The notes under the pieces: generated by a model | Databases searched by the model: none | What the model was told of the DNA's origin: nothing | What the model saw: the letters and a program-made list of their open reading frames with translations, nothing else | Made by a program: the position numbers and the translations under genes | Assembly: GCA_041658605.1 (NCBI GenBank) | Contig: JBAZZU010000027.1 | Coordinates: forward strand, 1-28,327 | Source: JBAZWE01 sp041658605 | GTDB taxonomy: Bacteria > Actinomycetota > Thermoleophilia > BMS3ABIN01 | Direction: 5' to 3' | DNA: 28,327 nt | Shown here: positions 1-8,716 of the stretch, in pieces | Layout: every line of letters starts with the position of its first letter | Numbering within the stretch: the stretch's first letter is position 1

Positions 1-1685
1 GTAAAATAGTTGACGTTGAATTTTTCCGTCACCGGAATAGTCATCCAGTCGGAGCCGTTATATTTGAGGATTACACCCTTCAGCGTCTGGCCGCCGGAGC
101 ATCCAGATGGGCATGGCGCCGAACCGACCGCCCAGCCGTCGGTATTCGAGGTCGTATCGACTGAGTTTAAGCTGTATGTGGTGCTGGGAACATCCTTGGT
201 CCAGTTGGCGCCATCGGTCGTATGCAGAATAACGCCCTCTTCACCGACAGCCCAGCCATGGGTATCATCGCTCATCCTGACTTCGCTTAAGTAACTTACG
301 CCGGCGGGAAGAGTCATGGCCGACCATGTACCGGTGTTATATCTATACGCAACTCCCGTGTTGGGAGTACCGGGGATGCTTCCAACCGCATACCCGAGTG
401 AAGAATTCCTGAAATCAACGCCGTACAGGTCGGCAGTCCCAGCGATGCCTGAATTGTCGCTCGACCATGCGGCGCCGCCGTTGATCGTACGGTTCACCGT
501 TCCACTCTTGCCTACCATCCAGCCGTAATCGGCATCGACGAAGCTGGAGCTGTAATAAGAAATCGCAGTGCCGCCCGCCTTCAGGCTCCAGCTGGTTCCC
601 GAATCACCCGATGCGAGCACGATTCCAGCAACGCCTCCCACAAATACATTTGCGGTACCGGGAGCTACAGACGCTGTAATCAAAGTATTCCCCGTGCCGG
701 AAGTAACCGTCGCAAGACCCGCAGCCACGGTATCGATGGCGCCGTTCCAGATATCAACAGTGTACTTCCTGATATTGCCGCTATAACCGGTTGTAACCAG
801 TATATCGCCACCCGGGATGGCTACGATGGCTACACCGGTAAGGATTGTCGGTATTACAGTAGTGTTGGATTGCCAGGTCTCACCGCCGTCCGTTGTCCTC
901 AGAAGACGGCCGGTGGGGTCACCTCCCACCGCGAAGCCATTCGTCGCTGTCGAAAAAGACACCGAGCTTAAGTTCGAAGTCGTTGTGGGGGTGCTGGTCC
1001 TGGCTGTCCAGGTCGCACCGCTGTTGATCGTCTTGTAGATCGCGCCCGAACCGCCAACTGCCACGGCTGTGCTTGCGCTTAACATCTGCACCGAGGTAAG
1101 TGAGATGGTGCTCGTGCCGCTGCCCTGGGTCCATGTCGTGCCGCCATTGCTCGTATAGAAAGTAAAATTGTCGCCTACGATAATGCCGTTGCTGGCGTTG
1201 AAGAAATGCACCGAACGCAGCGCTGGAGGAGAAGCGTCATATCCCCCGCCGAGAACGGGAAGGTTCGGATGCTGGTCAGTCCAGATCGTGCCGCCGTCGG
1301 TAGTCTTCCAGATTGTGCCGCTGTCGCCGACAACCCAGCCGGTGCTGGCGTCAAGGAAGAAGACTCCCCGCAGGCCGCAACCGCTGCCTATAGCCGCGCC
1401 GTGGCACGAATAAGCAGGCGTGGCGAAAGCCGAGGGAATCTGTGAAGTCCAGTTTGTACCTCCGTCGGTCGTCTTCATGACCAGTCCGGCGCTGCCCGCG
1501 GCCCAGCCGGTCGTACCGTTGACGAACGAGATGGCATTGACGTTATTACCCTGCACGGCCGGATTCACCCATTCCCAGGCTCCGGAACCAGTGCTCAAAC
1601 CGGCAAGCGCCAGCGGTACAAAAACAAACAGGGCCAGCAGCGCCAGCGCCAGGCTAATCTGTAAAGTCAGCAGTCTCTTCTTCAT
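1..1685 (-). CDS. Secreted Ycf48/BNR-like beta-propeller protein (C-terminus beyond window)
   Basis: About 561 codons are visible from an ATG at 1685, with AAGGGG just upstream as ribosome binding site; the frame stays open to base 1, so the C-terminus is missing. The N-terminus is a signal peptide (MKKR, then a Leu/Ala-rich core ending in ALA, cleavage near residue 29). The rest is about nine or ten repeats of roughly 45-55 residues with the pattern GW-x-VG-x-x-G...T-x-DGG-x-x-W, for example GWVVGDSGTIWKTTDGG. This resembles Asp-box (BNR) and Ycf48-type propeller blades. Known family members are extracytoplasmic propellers with diverse binding roles. No catalytic sialidase residues were recognised. 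Its neighbour is another exported repeat protein, so a cell-surface or secreted binding role is inferred. The exact function is unknown. Confidence 0.8.
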   Translation of the reverse strand, partial: MKKRLLTLQISLALALLALFVFVPLALAGLSTGSGAWEWVNPAVQGNNVNAISFVNGTTGWAAGSAGLVMKTTDGGTNWTSQIPSAFATPAYSCHGAAIGSGCGLRGVFFLDASTGWVVGDSGTIWKTTDGGTIWTDQHPNLPVLGGGYDASPPALRSVHFFNASNGIIVGDNFTFYTSNGGTTWTQGSGTSTISLTSVQMLSASTAVAVGGSGAIYKTINSGATWTARTSTPTTTSNLSSVSFSTATNGFAVGGDPTGRLLRTTDGGETWQSNTTVIPTILTGVAIVAIPGGDILVTTGYSGNIRKYTVDIWNGAIDTVAAGLATVTSGTGNTLITASVAPGTANVFVGGVAGIVLASGDSGTSWSLKAGGTAISYYSSSFVDADYGWMVGKSGTVNRTINGGAAWSSDNSGIAGTADLYGVDFRNSSLGYAVGSIPGTPNTGVAYRYNTGTWSAMTLPAGVSYLSEVRMSDDTHGWAVGEEGVILHTTDGANWTKDVPSTTYSLNSVDTTSNTDGWAVGSAPCPSGCSGGQTLKGVILKYNGSDWMTIPVTEKFNVNYF

Positions 1686-1929
1686 GAATACCCCTTCGTG
1701 GAAAACAGTTGGCTTTTCTGCAACAGGACTACCTGGGGAAACAGCAATGTTTCTCTAATAGATGCTTCGGAAATCCACTTGCATTCTCAACTCGGAATCA
1801 GCCTTTAAACAGCATTATTACAGTCTTTTTACACGTCACCTTAGTCTACTAAAAGTACCTTTTAACACCCGATAAATCAAGTTATGCGCAGGTTAGTAAA
1901 TATTGAGGAATGTTTAGTTTTGCTTTTGC

Positions 1930-3390
1930 TTATGCTTCGTTATCGGAATAAAAACTGCCGCCTCTGCCCATATAGTAAAACAGCCCGTTTGAATCCCAGT
2001 AAACTAAGTTGATGTATGTTCTGAAATCGGCAGTACCGGTAGGCACTTTGTACTTCAGAGTTATGGTTTCGGAACTCGCGCCGACTCCCAGATTCTTGGC
2101 GATCGTAACCGGCATTGGATTTACCTGCTCAACGGCATTTGTGGAATCCACTGAATCGATATACGGGTTTGATGCATCGACTTTACCGTTATTCCTGATC
2201 TTGAAAGTGTGGGTCAATATTCCAGCCAGGTACTCACTATAGGACTCCCAATAAACATTCGATTCCACGTCGTCAATTTCGAGCTGCGGCCCCCAGCCGC
2301 CAGGTTTGACCCAGGGAAGGGAGTCCTGACCGCCTGTGAATGTATAGGTTGAATCACAATAGCCATTATTGTTGGTGTCGGCGCATGGTTGGGGCCACTC
2401 GTTTCCCTCCCAATAGTTGCCACCATATGTGGCGGTACTGTAGATGTTACCGGAACCGACAATGTCATCAACCTGACTGCTATTGCCGTTGTGTAAAAAG
2501 TAGTTGTTGAGAATAAGATTGTTTGATGAATAGAAGAGCCTTAATCCCAAATCCCTGTTTTGCATAAAGTAATTATTTATTATTTGTGTATCGTGGGTTG
2601 TGGAAACGGCCAATCCGACACCGTTTGAGTCCAAAATGTTATTAGCCAAGAGGCCTTCGGCTGAACTCGACAGATTTATTCCAGCTGCACTGCATGACGA
2701 TATATAATTATTTTGTATGTTTAGCGTCGACCCGAAAATATTTATGCCATAAAATCCACCGGTGAGCTTGTTGCTCATGATCTTGTTATTACCAGACGAC
2801 CCGTACGACACAATCCCAGCTCCGCCATCAAGGACTTCAAAAACATTATTTTGAATTATGCTTGACCCATTATTCGTCACCATTAAAAGGCCCATGGAGA
2901 TTTCGCTACCGGTATTTTCCTCGATTGTATTACTACCCGCCCAGGTCAGATCAATGGCGACTCTTATATTTGAAAAATTATTTCCGGAAATTAGATATGA
3001 ATCAGCGGCAGAAGCATATATGCCGTATTCAAAATTACGGAATTCTATGTTGACAATTTTTATGCCAGTATAGACACCGGTATCAACGCCACTCCCAAGC
3101 CGATTTTCACCGATCAGGTAATGGCCTGCGCCATCAAGCGTAATATTGCTGCTTGAAATCTTGATGCCATTAACACCTGGCACGGATAAGTCACGAGTCA
3201 GCGTGCAGGTCTTGGTGGCGGAGTCCCATGTTCCTATCACGGTACAGTCGCCACCAGTGGCATCATCAGTAATCGTATATTGAGTATAAACCGCGCTTGT
3301 GGCGCGATCGGTGTCTCCCCCTAGCATAACCCCGAATACCGCCGGAACCATGACAAGCGCCAATGTGAAAAGTTTCAGCCATCGCTTCAT
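1930..3390 (-). CDS. Exported right-handed beta-helix (NosD-like) protein with C-terminal CARDB-like domain
   Basis: A 486-residue protein starts at the ATG at 3390 (AGGGGA 6-7 bases upstream); a TTG 21 bases further out is open but less likely. Residues 1-30 are a signal peptide (MKRWLKLFTLALVMVPAVFG). Residues about 45-320 are parallel beta-helix repeats rich in N-x-I and NN turns, such as NNILDSNGVGL and NNYFLHN. They end in the GGNYW...D-N-N-N-G-Y-C-D...D-S-L-P-W segment seen in NosD/periplasmic copper-binding-like proteins. Residues about 375-480 look like an Ig/CARDB-type adhesion domain (KIRNNGKVDASNPYI). The gene is visibly more AT-rich than its neighbours, which may mean transfer. 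It probably acts at the cell surface on polysaccharide or as an adhesin; the substrate cannot be seen. Confidence 0.78.
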   Translation of the reverse strand: MKRWLKLFTLALVMVPAVFGVMLGGDTDRATSAVYTQYTITDDATGGDCTVIGTWDSATKTCTLTRDLSVPGVNGIKISSSNITLDGAGHYLIGENRLGSGVDTGVYTGIKIVNIEFRNFEYGIYASAADSYLISGNNFSNIRVAIDLTWAGSNTIEENTGSEISMGLLMVTNNGSSIIQNNVFEVLDGGAGIVSYGSSGNNKIMSNKLTGGFYGINIFGSTLNIQNNYISSCSAAGINLSSSAEGLLANNILDSNGVGLAVSTTHDTQIINNYFMQNRDLGLRLFYSSNNLILNNYFLHNGNSSQVDDIVGSGNIYSTATYGGNYWEGNEWPQPCADTNNNGYCDSTYTFTGGQDSLPWVKPGGWGPQLEIDDVESNVYWESYSEYLAGILTHTFKIRNNGKVDASNPYIDSVDSTNAVEQVNPMPVTIAKNLGVGASSETITLKYKVPTGTADFRTYINLVYWDSNGLFYYMGRGGSFYSDNEA

Positions 3391-3441
3391 GAAATATCCC
3401 CTGCCCGTCAACCGGAATTTATACTTGATTGCAGTATTGTA

Positions 3442-3469
3442 AGTATATAAATATACACTGGTTTGTCAA
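3442..3469 (-). promoter_or_regulatory. Sigma-70-type promoter of the beta-helix gene
   Basis: On the minus strand TTGACA (3469-3464) is followed after 16 bases by TATACT (3447-3442). The start point would be near 3435, about 45 bases before the ATG at 3390. It lies immediately downstream of the glyA terminator. Confidence 0.65.
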
Positions 3470-3476
3470 CTAGTCA

Positions 3477-3507
3477 AACAAAAAACGCCCCTCGTTGAGG
3501 CGGCGTT
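3477..3507 (-). terminator. Intrinsic terminator after glyA
   Basis: On the minus strand AACGCCGCCTC-aac-GAGGGGCGTT forms a hairpin (3507-3484) with one bulged base. It is followed by a T-run (TTTTTTGTTT). It sits about 30 bases after the glyA stop and ends the long minus-strand operon. Confidence 0.8.
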
Positions 3508-3538
3508 GGGCTATATGCGGATATGCTAATGGGATTAC

Positions 3539-4822
3539 TTACAGGTGAGGATATAGCGGGAAGCCCGCCAGCAGTTCTTTCGTGCGCCTGCGAAGTTTTT
3601 TCAGCTCGGCGGGGGTCACATGCGGGCTGATCGCGGTGAGGATGATCTCGGAGACTTCGTCCATCTCCGGCTCCTTAAAGCCACGGGTGGTGACCGCCGG
3701 CGTGCCCAGGCGTATGCCGCTGGTGACGGTCGGCGGCAGCTCGTCGTAGGGGACCGCGTTCTTGTTTACGGTTATGCCGACTTCTTCCAGCCGGTTTTCC
3801 GCTTCAATGCCGGTGATGCCGAGATTGGTGAGGTCGGCCAGCATCAGGTGATTGTCAGTACCGCCGGAGACAAGTGCGATGCCCCCGTCCTGCAGACGCT
3901 CGGCAAGACGCGCGGCGTTGGCGATCGTCTGGCGCTGCCGCTCCCGGAATTCTTCGGTCGATGCCAGCTTGAAACAGGCGGCCTTGGCGGCGATGATGTG
4001 CATCAGCGGGCCTCCCTGCAGGCCGGGGAATATCGCCTTGTCGATACCCTTCGCCAGTTCTTTCCTGCAGATGATGACACCCGACCGCGGACCCGCCAGC
4101 GTTTTGTGCGTCGTGGTGGTGACATATTCGCTCACGGCGACCGGGTCGGGATGAAGCCCGGCGGCGATAAGCCCGGCGATATGGGCCATGTCGACCATAA
4201 GCTTCGCGCCGACTCCGTGCGCGATTGCGGCAAGCCGCTCAAAATCTATCTGACGCGGATAGGCGCTGGCGCCGGCCACGAGCAGCTTCGGCAAGTGCTC
4301 CCTGGCCAGGCGCTCGATCTCATCGTAGTCCAGGCGTCCGGTATCCCGGTCGAGCCCATAGTTGTGAAAATGGTAGAAGCGTCCTGAAAAATTGACCTTG
4401 AGTCCGTGTGACAGGTGTCCGCCGTGGTCGAGTTTCATCGCCAGCACGCTATCTCCCAGCGCCAGCTCGGCGAAGTAGACCGCCTGGTTGGCAGATGAAC
4501 CACTGTGCGGCTGCACGTTGGCATGCTCGGCGCCGAATAGCTTTTTGCAGCGCTCGATGGCCAGCGTCTCAACCTCATCGACAACCTCGCAGCCGCCGTA
4601 GTAGCGGGCCTGCGGATAGCCTTCGGCGTATTTGTTGGTCAGAACGGAGGCGGCAGCTTCGAGCACGGCGCGGCTTGTGAAATTCTCGGAAGCGATAAGC
4701 TCGATGGTTTGGCGCTGGCGCGCCAGCTCCTGCTTGATCAGGCCGGCCAGTTCGGCGTCGGTCTCCTTGAGCGGCGTCAGGAAATCTGACTGAGTCTTTG
4801 AGTCAGCTTTCCCGCGGCTCAT
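3539..4822 (-). CDS. glyA: Serine hydroxymethyltransferase
   Basis: This PLP enzyme interconverts serine plus tetrahydrofolate with glycine plus 5,10-methylene-THF, the one-carbon donor that ThyX upstream in the same operon uses. The 427-residue length is normal. Family signatures are ELIASENFTS near residue 41, NKYAEGYP near 63, the HSGSSAN stretch near 106, the DMAHIAGLIAAG segment near 211, and the PLP-binding lysine in TTTTHKTLAGPRSG at about residue 240. The ATG at 4822 overlaps the rpiB stop by four bases (ATGA), so translation is probably coupled. It is the last gene of the operon and is followed by an intrinsic terminator. Confidence 0.97.
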   Translation of the reverse strand: MSRGKADSKTQSDFLTPLKETDAELAGLIKQELARQRQTIELIASENFTSRAVLEAAASVLTNKYAEGYPQARYYGGCEVVDEVETLAIERCKKLFGAEHANVQPHSGSSANQAVYFAELALGDSVLAMKLDHGGHLSHGLKVNFSGRFYHFHNYGLDRDTGRLDYDEIERLAREHLPKLLVAGASAYPRQIDFERLAAIAHGVGAKLMVDMAHIAGLIAAGLHPDPVAVSEYVTTTTHKTLAGPRSGVIICRKELAKGIDKAIFPGLQGGPLMHIIAAKAACFKLASTEEFRERQRQTIANAARLAERLQDGGIALVSGGTDNHLMLADLTNLGITGIEAENRLEEVGITVNKNAVPYDELPPTVTSGIRLGTPAVTTRGFKEPEMDEVSEIILTAISPHVTPAELKKLRRRTKELLAGFPLYPHL

Positions 4823-5277
4823 TTCAACTCCTGCTGCATTTTTTTCTCAAGCTCGGTGATCATCCCCAGCCGCTCCGCGTGGCGGCCGCCGTCGAAAGAG
4901 GCAGCTAGCCAGACGTCGAGGATATCGAGTACCAGTTCATGATCCATGGTCCGCTCGCCCAGACAGAGTACGTTGGCGTCGTTGTGGCGGCGGCTCATCT
5001 CCGCCTGTTCGGTGCCGCAGGGGCCGACGGCGCGGATGCCCGCGACCTTGTTGGCCGCGATGCACATGCCCAGGCCGGTGCCGCAGATGAGGATACCGCG
5101 TTCCGCTTCGCCGGAGACAACCGAACCGGCGACTCCCGCCGCATAAGTGGGATAGTCGCAGCTGTCTGAAGTATCAGTGCCATAGTCGAAAACCCGGTGG
5201 CCTTCAGCTTCGAGGCGGTGGGTTATCTTCGTTTTCAGTCTGAAGCCGGCATGGTCGGCGGCGATAGCGATCTTCAA
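4819..5277 (-). CDS. rpiB: Ribose-5-phosphate isomerase B
   Basis: It interconverts ribose 5-phosphate and ribulose 5-phosphate in the non-oxidative pentose phosphate pathway, in the cytoplasm. The 152-residue protein has the RpiB/LacA fold signatures: AADHAG at residues 6-11, the CDYPTYA segment near 40, the active-site C65 in ILICGTGLGMCIAANK, and RRHNDANVLCLGER near 96-109 with the conserved histidine. The start is a TTG at 5277 that overlaps the stop of the phosphatase gene (TTGA) and has a strong AGGAGG ribosome binding site, so it is translationally coupled. Its place between phosphatase and glyA matches the arrangement known in many Gram-positive bacteria. Confidence 0.94.
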   Translation of the reverse strand: MKIAIAADHAGFRLKTKITHRLEAEGHRVFDYGTDTSDSCDYPTYAAGVAGSVVSGEAERGILICGTGLGMCIAANKVAGIRAVGPCGTEQAEMSRRHNDANVLCLGERTMDHELVLDILDVWLAASFDGGRHAERLGMITELEKKMQQELK

Positions 5278-5771
5278 GAAACATCCTCCTTCAGGACGGC
5301 GCCAAGGATTTCCGGAAGCGCCGGGCGGAGCATCTCCAGCACCTGCAGGTAGAACTCCACCGACTCACCGATTGGATCGGGGACGTCGGTCACATCCGGG
5401 GATTCACCCTCCAGCCCGCGCGGGAACAACAGAGCCAAGTATATCTTATTTTCGTGTTCGGGAAACTCCCCGCGCAGCCATTTATGATGACGCTGGGTCA
5501 TGGCCAGGACGTAGTCTGAGTCGTCCATAATGGAACGCTTGACCTCTCGGGCGCGGTGGCGTGAAAGATCCAGGCCATTGAGTTCGGCGGCCTCCCTTGC
5601 CTCGCGTGTGGCAGGGTTGCCGTCCCACGCGTGGGTGCCGGCGGAGCTGATATCGAGACGGCCGGCGTAGCCCTGTTTTTGCGCGTAGTCCTCAAGCTGC
5701 GCCTCGGCCAGCGGGCTGCGGCAGATATTGCCGGTGCATACGAACAATATGGAGGTCCTGTTATTTTTCAT
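5274..5771 (-). CDS. Low-molecular-weight protein-tyrosine-phosphatase family protein
   Basis: A phosphatase of the LMW-PTP/arsenate reductase fold. The N-terminus carries the P-loop C12-T-G-N-I-C-R18-S (CX5R), and the general-acid region is DVPDP near the C-terminus. Length is about 165 residues with the ATG at 5771; an ATG at 5783 would place four extra codons inside a REP repeat and has no ribosome binding site. Residue 16 in the loop is Ile. In Bacillus YwlE, a phosphoarginine phosphatase in the same operon position, this residue is Thr and sets specificity, so Ile here favours phosphotyrosine-type substrates (inference). It overlaps rpiB by four bases. Substrate unknown. Confidence 0.9.
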   Translation of the reverse strand: MKNNRTSILFVCTGNICRSPLAEAQLEDYAQKQGYAGRLDISSAGTHAWDGNPATREAREAAELNGLDLSRHRAREVKRSIMDDSDYVLAMTQRHHKWLRGEFPEHENKIYLALLFPRGLEGESPDVTDVPDPIGESVEFYLQVLEMLRPALPEILGAVLKEDVS

Positions 5772-5778
5772 AATTATC

Positions 5779-5956
5779 GACATCCTGAGCGCGGTAAGGC
5801 GCTGGTAGAAAGAGCAGATTCTTCGTCGCTTCGCTCCTCAGAATGACAGTACTTATTGTCATCCTGAGCAAGCTTGTCATCCTGAGCGAAGCGAAGGATC
5901 TGCTTTATTCTTTGTCGCTCGCTCCTCAGAATAACACTCATGTTGTCATCCTGAAG
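5779..5956. repeat. REP/BIME-like palindromic repeat block 1
   Basis: Several copies of GTCATCCTGAGC occur in this gap (near 5779 as GACATCCTGAGC, then 5858, 5876 and 5945 in decayed form). They alternate with inverted partners such as TCGCTCCTCAGAATGACA. Longer arms (GAAGCGAAGGATCTGC versus GCAGATTCTTCGTCGCTTC) can fold into hairpins. The block separates the LMW phosphatase gene from the tsaC-type gene inside an otherwise compact operon. The same family recurs at 8717, 11871 and, as a derived array, at 28087. Confidence 0.85.
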
Positions 5957-5972
5957 AATGGACGTTTGTTCT

Positions 5973-6614
5973 TCATTCCAGGGATCTCAGGCGACGAAGG
6001 ATCTCCTCCGCACGCATCGGCCCCTCTCTTAATATAAGCGGCTGTTCCCCGGCCGCCAGCGGTCGCAGGTCCACTATCGTCGACGGCGCGCACAGCCGGC
6101 TGCGTCCGCCGTCGATCACGAAGTCACAGGCGGCGGTTATCTCCTCCAGTATCTCATCCACGGCGCAGGCATCCGGCTGTCCTGAAAGGTTGGCGCTGGT
6201 CACCGCCAGCGGGCTCGGAAGATGTTTATACAGGTCTCCGGAAGGCGGCGGGACGATGCGCACGCCCACACTGTCAGCACTATGGAATTCCATGCCGCTC
6301 AGAGGGCTTGCCAGGGGCAGTATGCATGTCACCGGACCGGGCATCAGTTTCGGGAGCGCGGCGGCGATCACTTCCGGCAGATCCGTAACCATGCTGACAA
6401 TGTGCGTGGCTTCGGTAAAGACAAGGGCCAGCGGTTTCAGCTCCGCCCTCCCCTTGGCCTCGTAGATTTTTTCTGTCGCTTCGAGATGGGGAATTGAGGC
6501 CAGCCCGTAGACCGTGTCGGCGGGAAGGCAGACGAGGCCGCCTTCCCGGAGCGCTGCGGCCACGTGCTCAAAATCAGCCATTGTCATGTTTTCGAGTTTG
6601 AGGACAGAGGTCAT
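5973..6614 (-). CDS. tsaC: L-threonylcarbamoyladenylate synthase (YrdC/YwlC type)
   Basis: Makes threonylcarbamoyl-AMP from threonine, bicarbonate and ATP, the first step of t6A37 modification of ANN-decoding tRNAs. The 213-residue form has only the YrdC-like domain, without the extra Sua5 C-terminal domain. Visible motifs are PADTVYGLAS near residue 31, IYEAKGRAELKPL near 50 (the family's KxR nucleotide-binding region), and VTSANLSGQPDA in the C-terminal half. I prefer the ATG at 6614, which puts the domain start where the family has it; an ATG at 6662 would add 16 charged residues that do not look like the family. The 3' end runs into repeat-like sequence. Operon with prmC upstream (83-base gap). 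Confidence 0.9.
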   Translation of the reverse strand: MTSVLKLENMTMADFEHVAAALREGGLVCLPADTVYGLASIPHLEATEKIYEAKGRAELKPLALVFTEATHIVSMVTDLPEVIAAALPKLMPGPVTCILPLASPLSGMEFHSADSVGVRIVPPPSGDLYKHLPSPLAVTSANLSGQPDACAVDEILEEITAACDFVIDGGRSRLCAPSTIVDLRPLAAGEQPLILREGPMRAEEILRRLRSLE

Positions 6615-6697
6615 TAGGCATCGCCTGGTTTTCTGGTTTCGCGGCCGGGACGGCCGGGACATCTCATAAATTCTACCACTGAATGAGTGGTTCCTGG

Positions 6698-7561
6698 CTA
6701 GTTGCGCTGCCCGAAGACTATCCGGTCGTGGCCGGCATAATCCTGGCCCACGCGCACGGTGCGGTAGAGGTCGCAGGCGTACATCAGTTCGAGCACCGCC
6801 GGCCCCTGCAGATGACCGATCTCCATTATCAGAGTGCCGTGAGGTTTCAGGAACTGAGGCGCTTCCACCGCCAGCCGGCGATAATAATCAAGCCCGTCGA
6901 TTCCGCCGAACAGCGCCTCGCGGGGCTCAAAATCGCGCACGTCCGGCGCCAGCGTCTCCCATTCCTCTTCAGATATATAGGGCGGATTGGAGACGATGAG
7001 ATCATACGTCGTCAGTGGATCGAGAGCTTCGAACAGGTCCGACTGGTTGAACTCGATGCGTTCTCCGGCTCCGGCCGTACGCGCGTTTTCCCGCGCCAGC
7101 TCGATGGCGTTCGCGCTTGAATCCGTAGCCGTGATTTCAGCCTCGGGGAATCCTGAGGCGATCGAAATGGCTATGGCGCCGCTGCCGGTTCCGACATCCA
7201 GTACCATCGGCGGTGTCGGCCAGTTCCCTTCCATGAGGTATTGCACCGCGATATCCACGACCTGCTCGGTCTCGGGACGCGGTATGAGGACGTTGCGGTC
7301 CACCATGAGCGTGAGGTTGCGAAAAGCCGCGCGGCCGAGGATATAGGCGACCGGCTCTCCCACGGAACGGCGGCGTATCAACTCACGGTAGCGGTCCACC
7401 TCGGGGGGAGTCAGCGGCTGCTCGTAATTCGTATAAAGCTCGACCCGTGACAGCCCGAGTATCTCGGTCATCAGGACTTCCGCGTCAAGGCGCGGGCTGG
7501 CTGAGCCTTTGTCCTTGAGGTAGGTCGTGGTCTTGCGCAGGAGCTCCGAGATCGTGGGCAT
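6698..7561 (-). CDS. prmC: Release factor glutamine methyltransferase
   Basis: It methylates the glutamine of the GGQ loop of RF1 and RF2 with S-adenosylmethionine; its substrate RF1 is encoded directly upstream. Counting from the ATG at 7561, the protein has an N-terminal helical RF-binding domain (SPRLDAEVLM near 22), then IPRPETE near 93, the SAM motif VLDVGTGSG at about 120-128, and the catalytic NPPY at about 192-195. A TTG at 7582 would add seven residues; neither start has a clear ribosome binding site. The ATG gives the usual family N-terminus (288 residues total including Met). Confidence 0.95.
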   Translation of the reverse strand: MPTISELLRKTTTYLKDKGSASPRLDAEVLMTEILGLSRVELYTNYEQPLTPPEVDRYRELIRRRSVGEPVAYILGRAAFRNLTLMVDRNVLIPRPETEQVVDIAVQYLMEGNWPTPPMVLDVGTGSGAIAISIASGFPEAEITATDSSANAIELARENARTAGAGERIEFNQSDLFEALDPLTTYDLIVSNPPYISEEEWETLAPDVRDFEPREALFGGIDGLDYYRRLAVEAPQFLKPHGTLIMEIGHLQGPAVLELMYACDLYRTVRVGQDYAGHDRIVFGQRN

Positions 7562-7628
7562 GTGGTGGCCGGCTTCGCTCAAACTGATCCGCGATCCCTG
7601 GACGCTGCCGACGCCACGGCGCTAAACC

Positions 7629-8705
7629 TCAGACCCCGGCCCTGAGCTGCTCAGCCCTTGCCTGGGCGGCGAGTGCCTCGGTGAAGTCGTCGATGTCTCC
7701 CTGGAGTACGGCCTCCAGCTTGTGGAGCGTCAGGCCTACGCGGTGGTCCGTGACCCGCCCCTGGGGAAAATTATATGTGCGGATCTTCTGGCTACGGTCC
7801 CCCGTGCCCACCTGCGACTTGCGCTGGTCGGCCTGCTCTTTCTGCTGTTCGGCGAGCTTCATCTCGTAGAGCCGCGCCCGCAGGACCTTCATCGCCGCTA
7901 TCTTGTTCTGCAGCTGGGATTTTTCATCCTGCATGGAAACCACCAGGCCGGTGGGCTCATGCGTAAGCCTCACGGCTGAATCGGTCGTATTGACCGACTG
8001 TCCGCCGGGACCGCTGGAACGGAAGATGTCGACGCGTATGTCGTTTAAGTCGATCTCGATCTCTACGTCCTCGACCGAAGGCAGAACCGCTACGGTCGCG
8101 GTGGAAGTATGTATTCGCCCGCCGGACTCGGTAACCGGGATACGCTGCACCCGGTGCACGCCGCTCTCATATTTATACAAGCTGTAAGCGCCCTTGCCGG
8201 CAACCTCCATGATGATTTCCTTGAAGCCGCCCATCTCCGACGGACTCGAGGAAAGAATCTCGGTCTTGAAACGCTTGTTCTCGGCATGTTTGGCATACAT
8301 ACGCAGGAGCTCGCCAGCGAAAAGCGAGGCCTCGTCACCGCCGGCGCCGGCGCGGATCTCGATGATGACATCCTTGTCGTCGTTGGGGTCGACCTCCAGC
8401 ATGGTCGTGCGTATCTCTTCGGCGAGCTGCTCCATGGTCTCCCGCGAAGTGTAGATCTCGTCCTTGACGAACTCGCGCATATCCTGCTCGATATCGCCGT
8501 CGCCGGCAAGTATTTCCTCGGCGTCGGCAAAGCTCTGTTCTGCCATGCGATATTTGCGAACGAGCTCGTACGCCGGCTGCAGGTCGGAGTGCTCCTTGGC
8601 CAGCCCGGCGAAACGCTTGCGGTCGGCGACCACCGTCGGGTCGCTCAGCTCGTCGTTGAGCTTGTTATATTTATCTTCGATCTCTGTTATCAGTTTTTCT
8701 ATCAT
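7629..8705 (-). CDS. prfA: Peptide chain release factor 1
   Basis: RF1 terminates translation at UAA and UAG codons. The 358-residue protein starts at the ATG at 8705 (MIEKLITEIEDKYNKL), preceded by AGGAAAT. It has the tripeptide codon-recognition motif in the form PVT (IPVTESGGRIHTST) and the catalytic GGQ at residues 234-236 (SSGPGGQSVN), which matches the usual position. The open frame runs upstream to 8822, but that extension reads through the REP repeat and is not protein-like, so it is excluded. It lies 67 bases before prmC, the expected partner. Confidence 0.97.
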   Translation of the reverse strand: MIEKLITEIEDKYNKLNDELSDPTVVADRKRFAGLAKEHSDLQPAYELVRKYRMAEQSFADAEEILAGDGDIEQDMREFVKDEIYTSRETMEQLAEEIRTTMLEVDPNDDKDVIIEIRAGAGGDEASLFAGELLRMYAKHAENKRFKTEILSSSPSEMGGFKEIIMEVAGKGAYSLYKYESGVHRVQRIPVTESGGRIHTSTATVAVLPSVEDVEIEIDLNDIRVDIFRSSGPGGQSVNTTDSAVRLTHEPTGLVVSMQDEKSQLQNKIAAMKVLRARLYEMKLAEQQKEQADQRKSQVGTGDRSQKIRTYNFPQGRVTDHRVGLTLHKLEAVLQGDIDDFTEALAAQARAEQLRAGV

Positions 8706-8716
8706 GATTTCCTGTT

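Noticed and set aside
3620..4387. Long plus-strand frame opposite glyA
   Set aside because: It mirrors the codons of a clear SHMT gene in GC-rich DNA and has no recognisable domain or ribosome binding site.
6615..6662. 16-residue extension of the threonylcarbamoyl-AMP synthase
   Set aside because: Charged residues unlike the family start and no ribosome binding site; kept only as an alternative.
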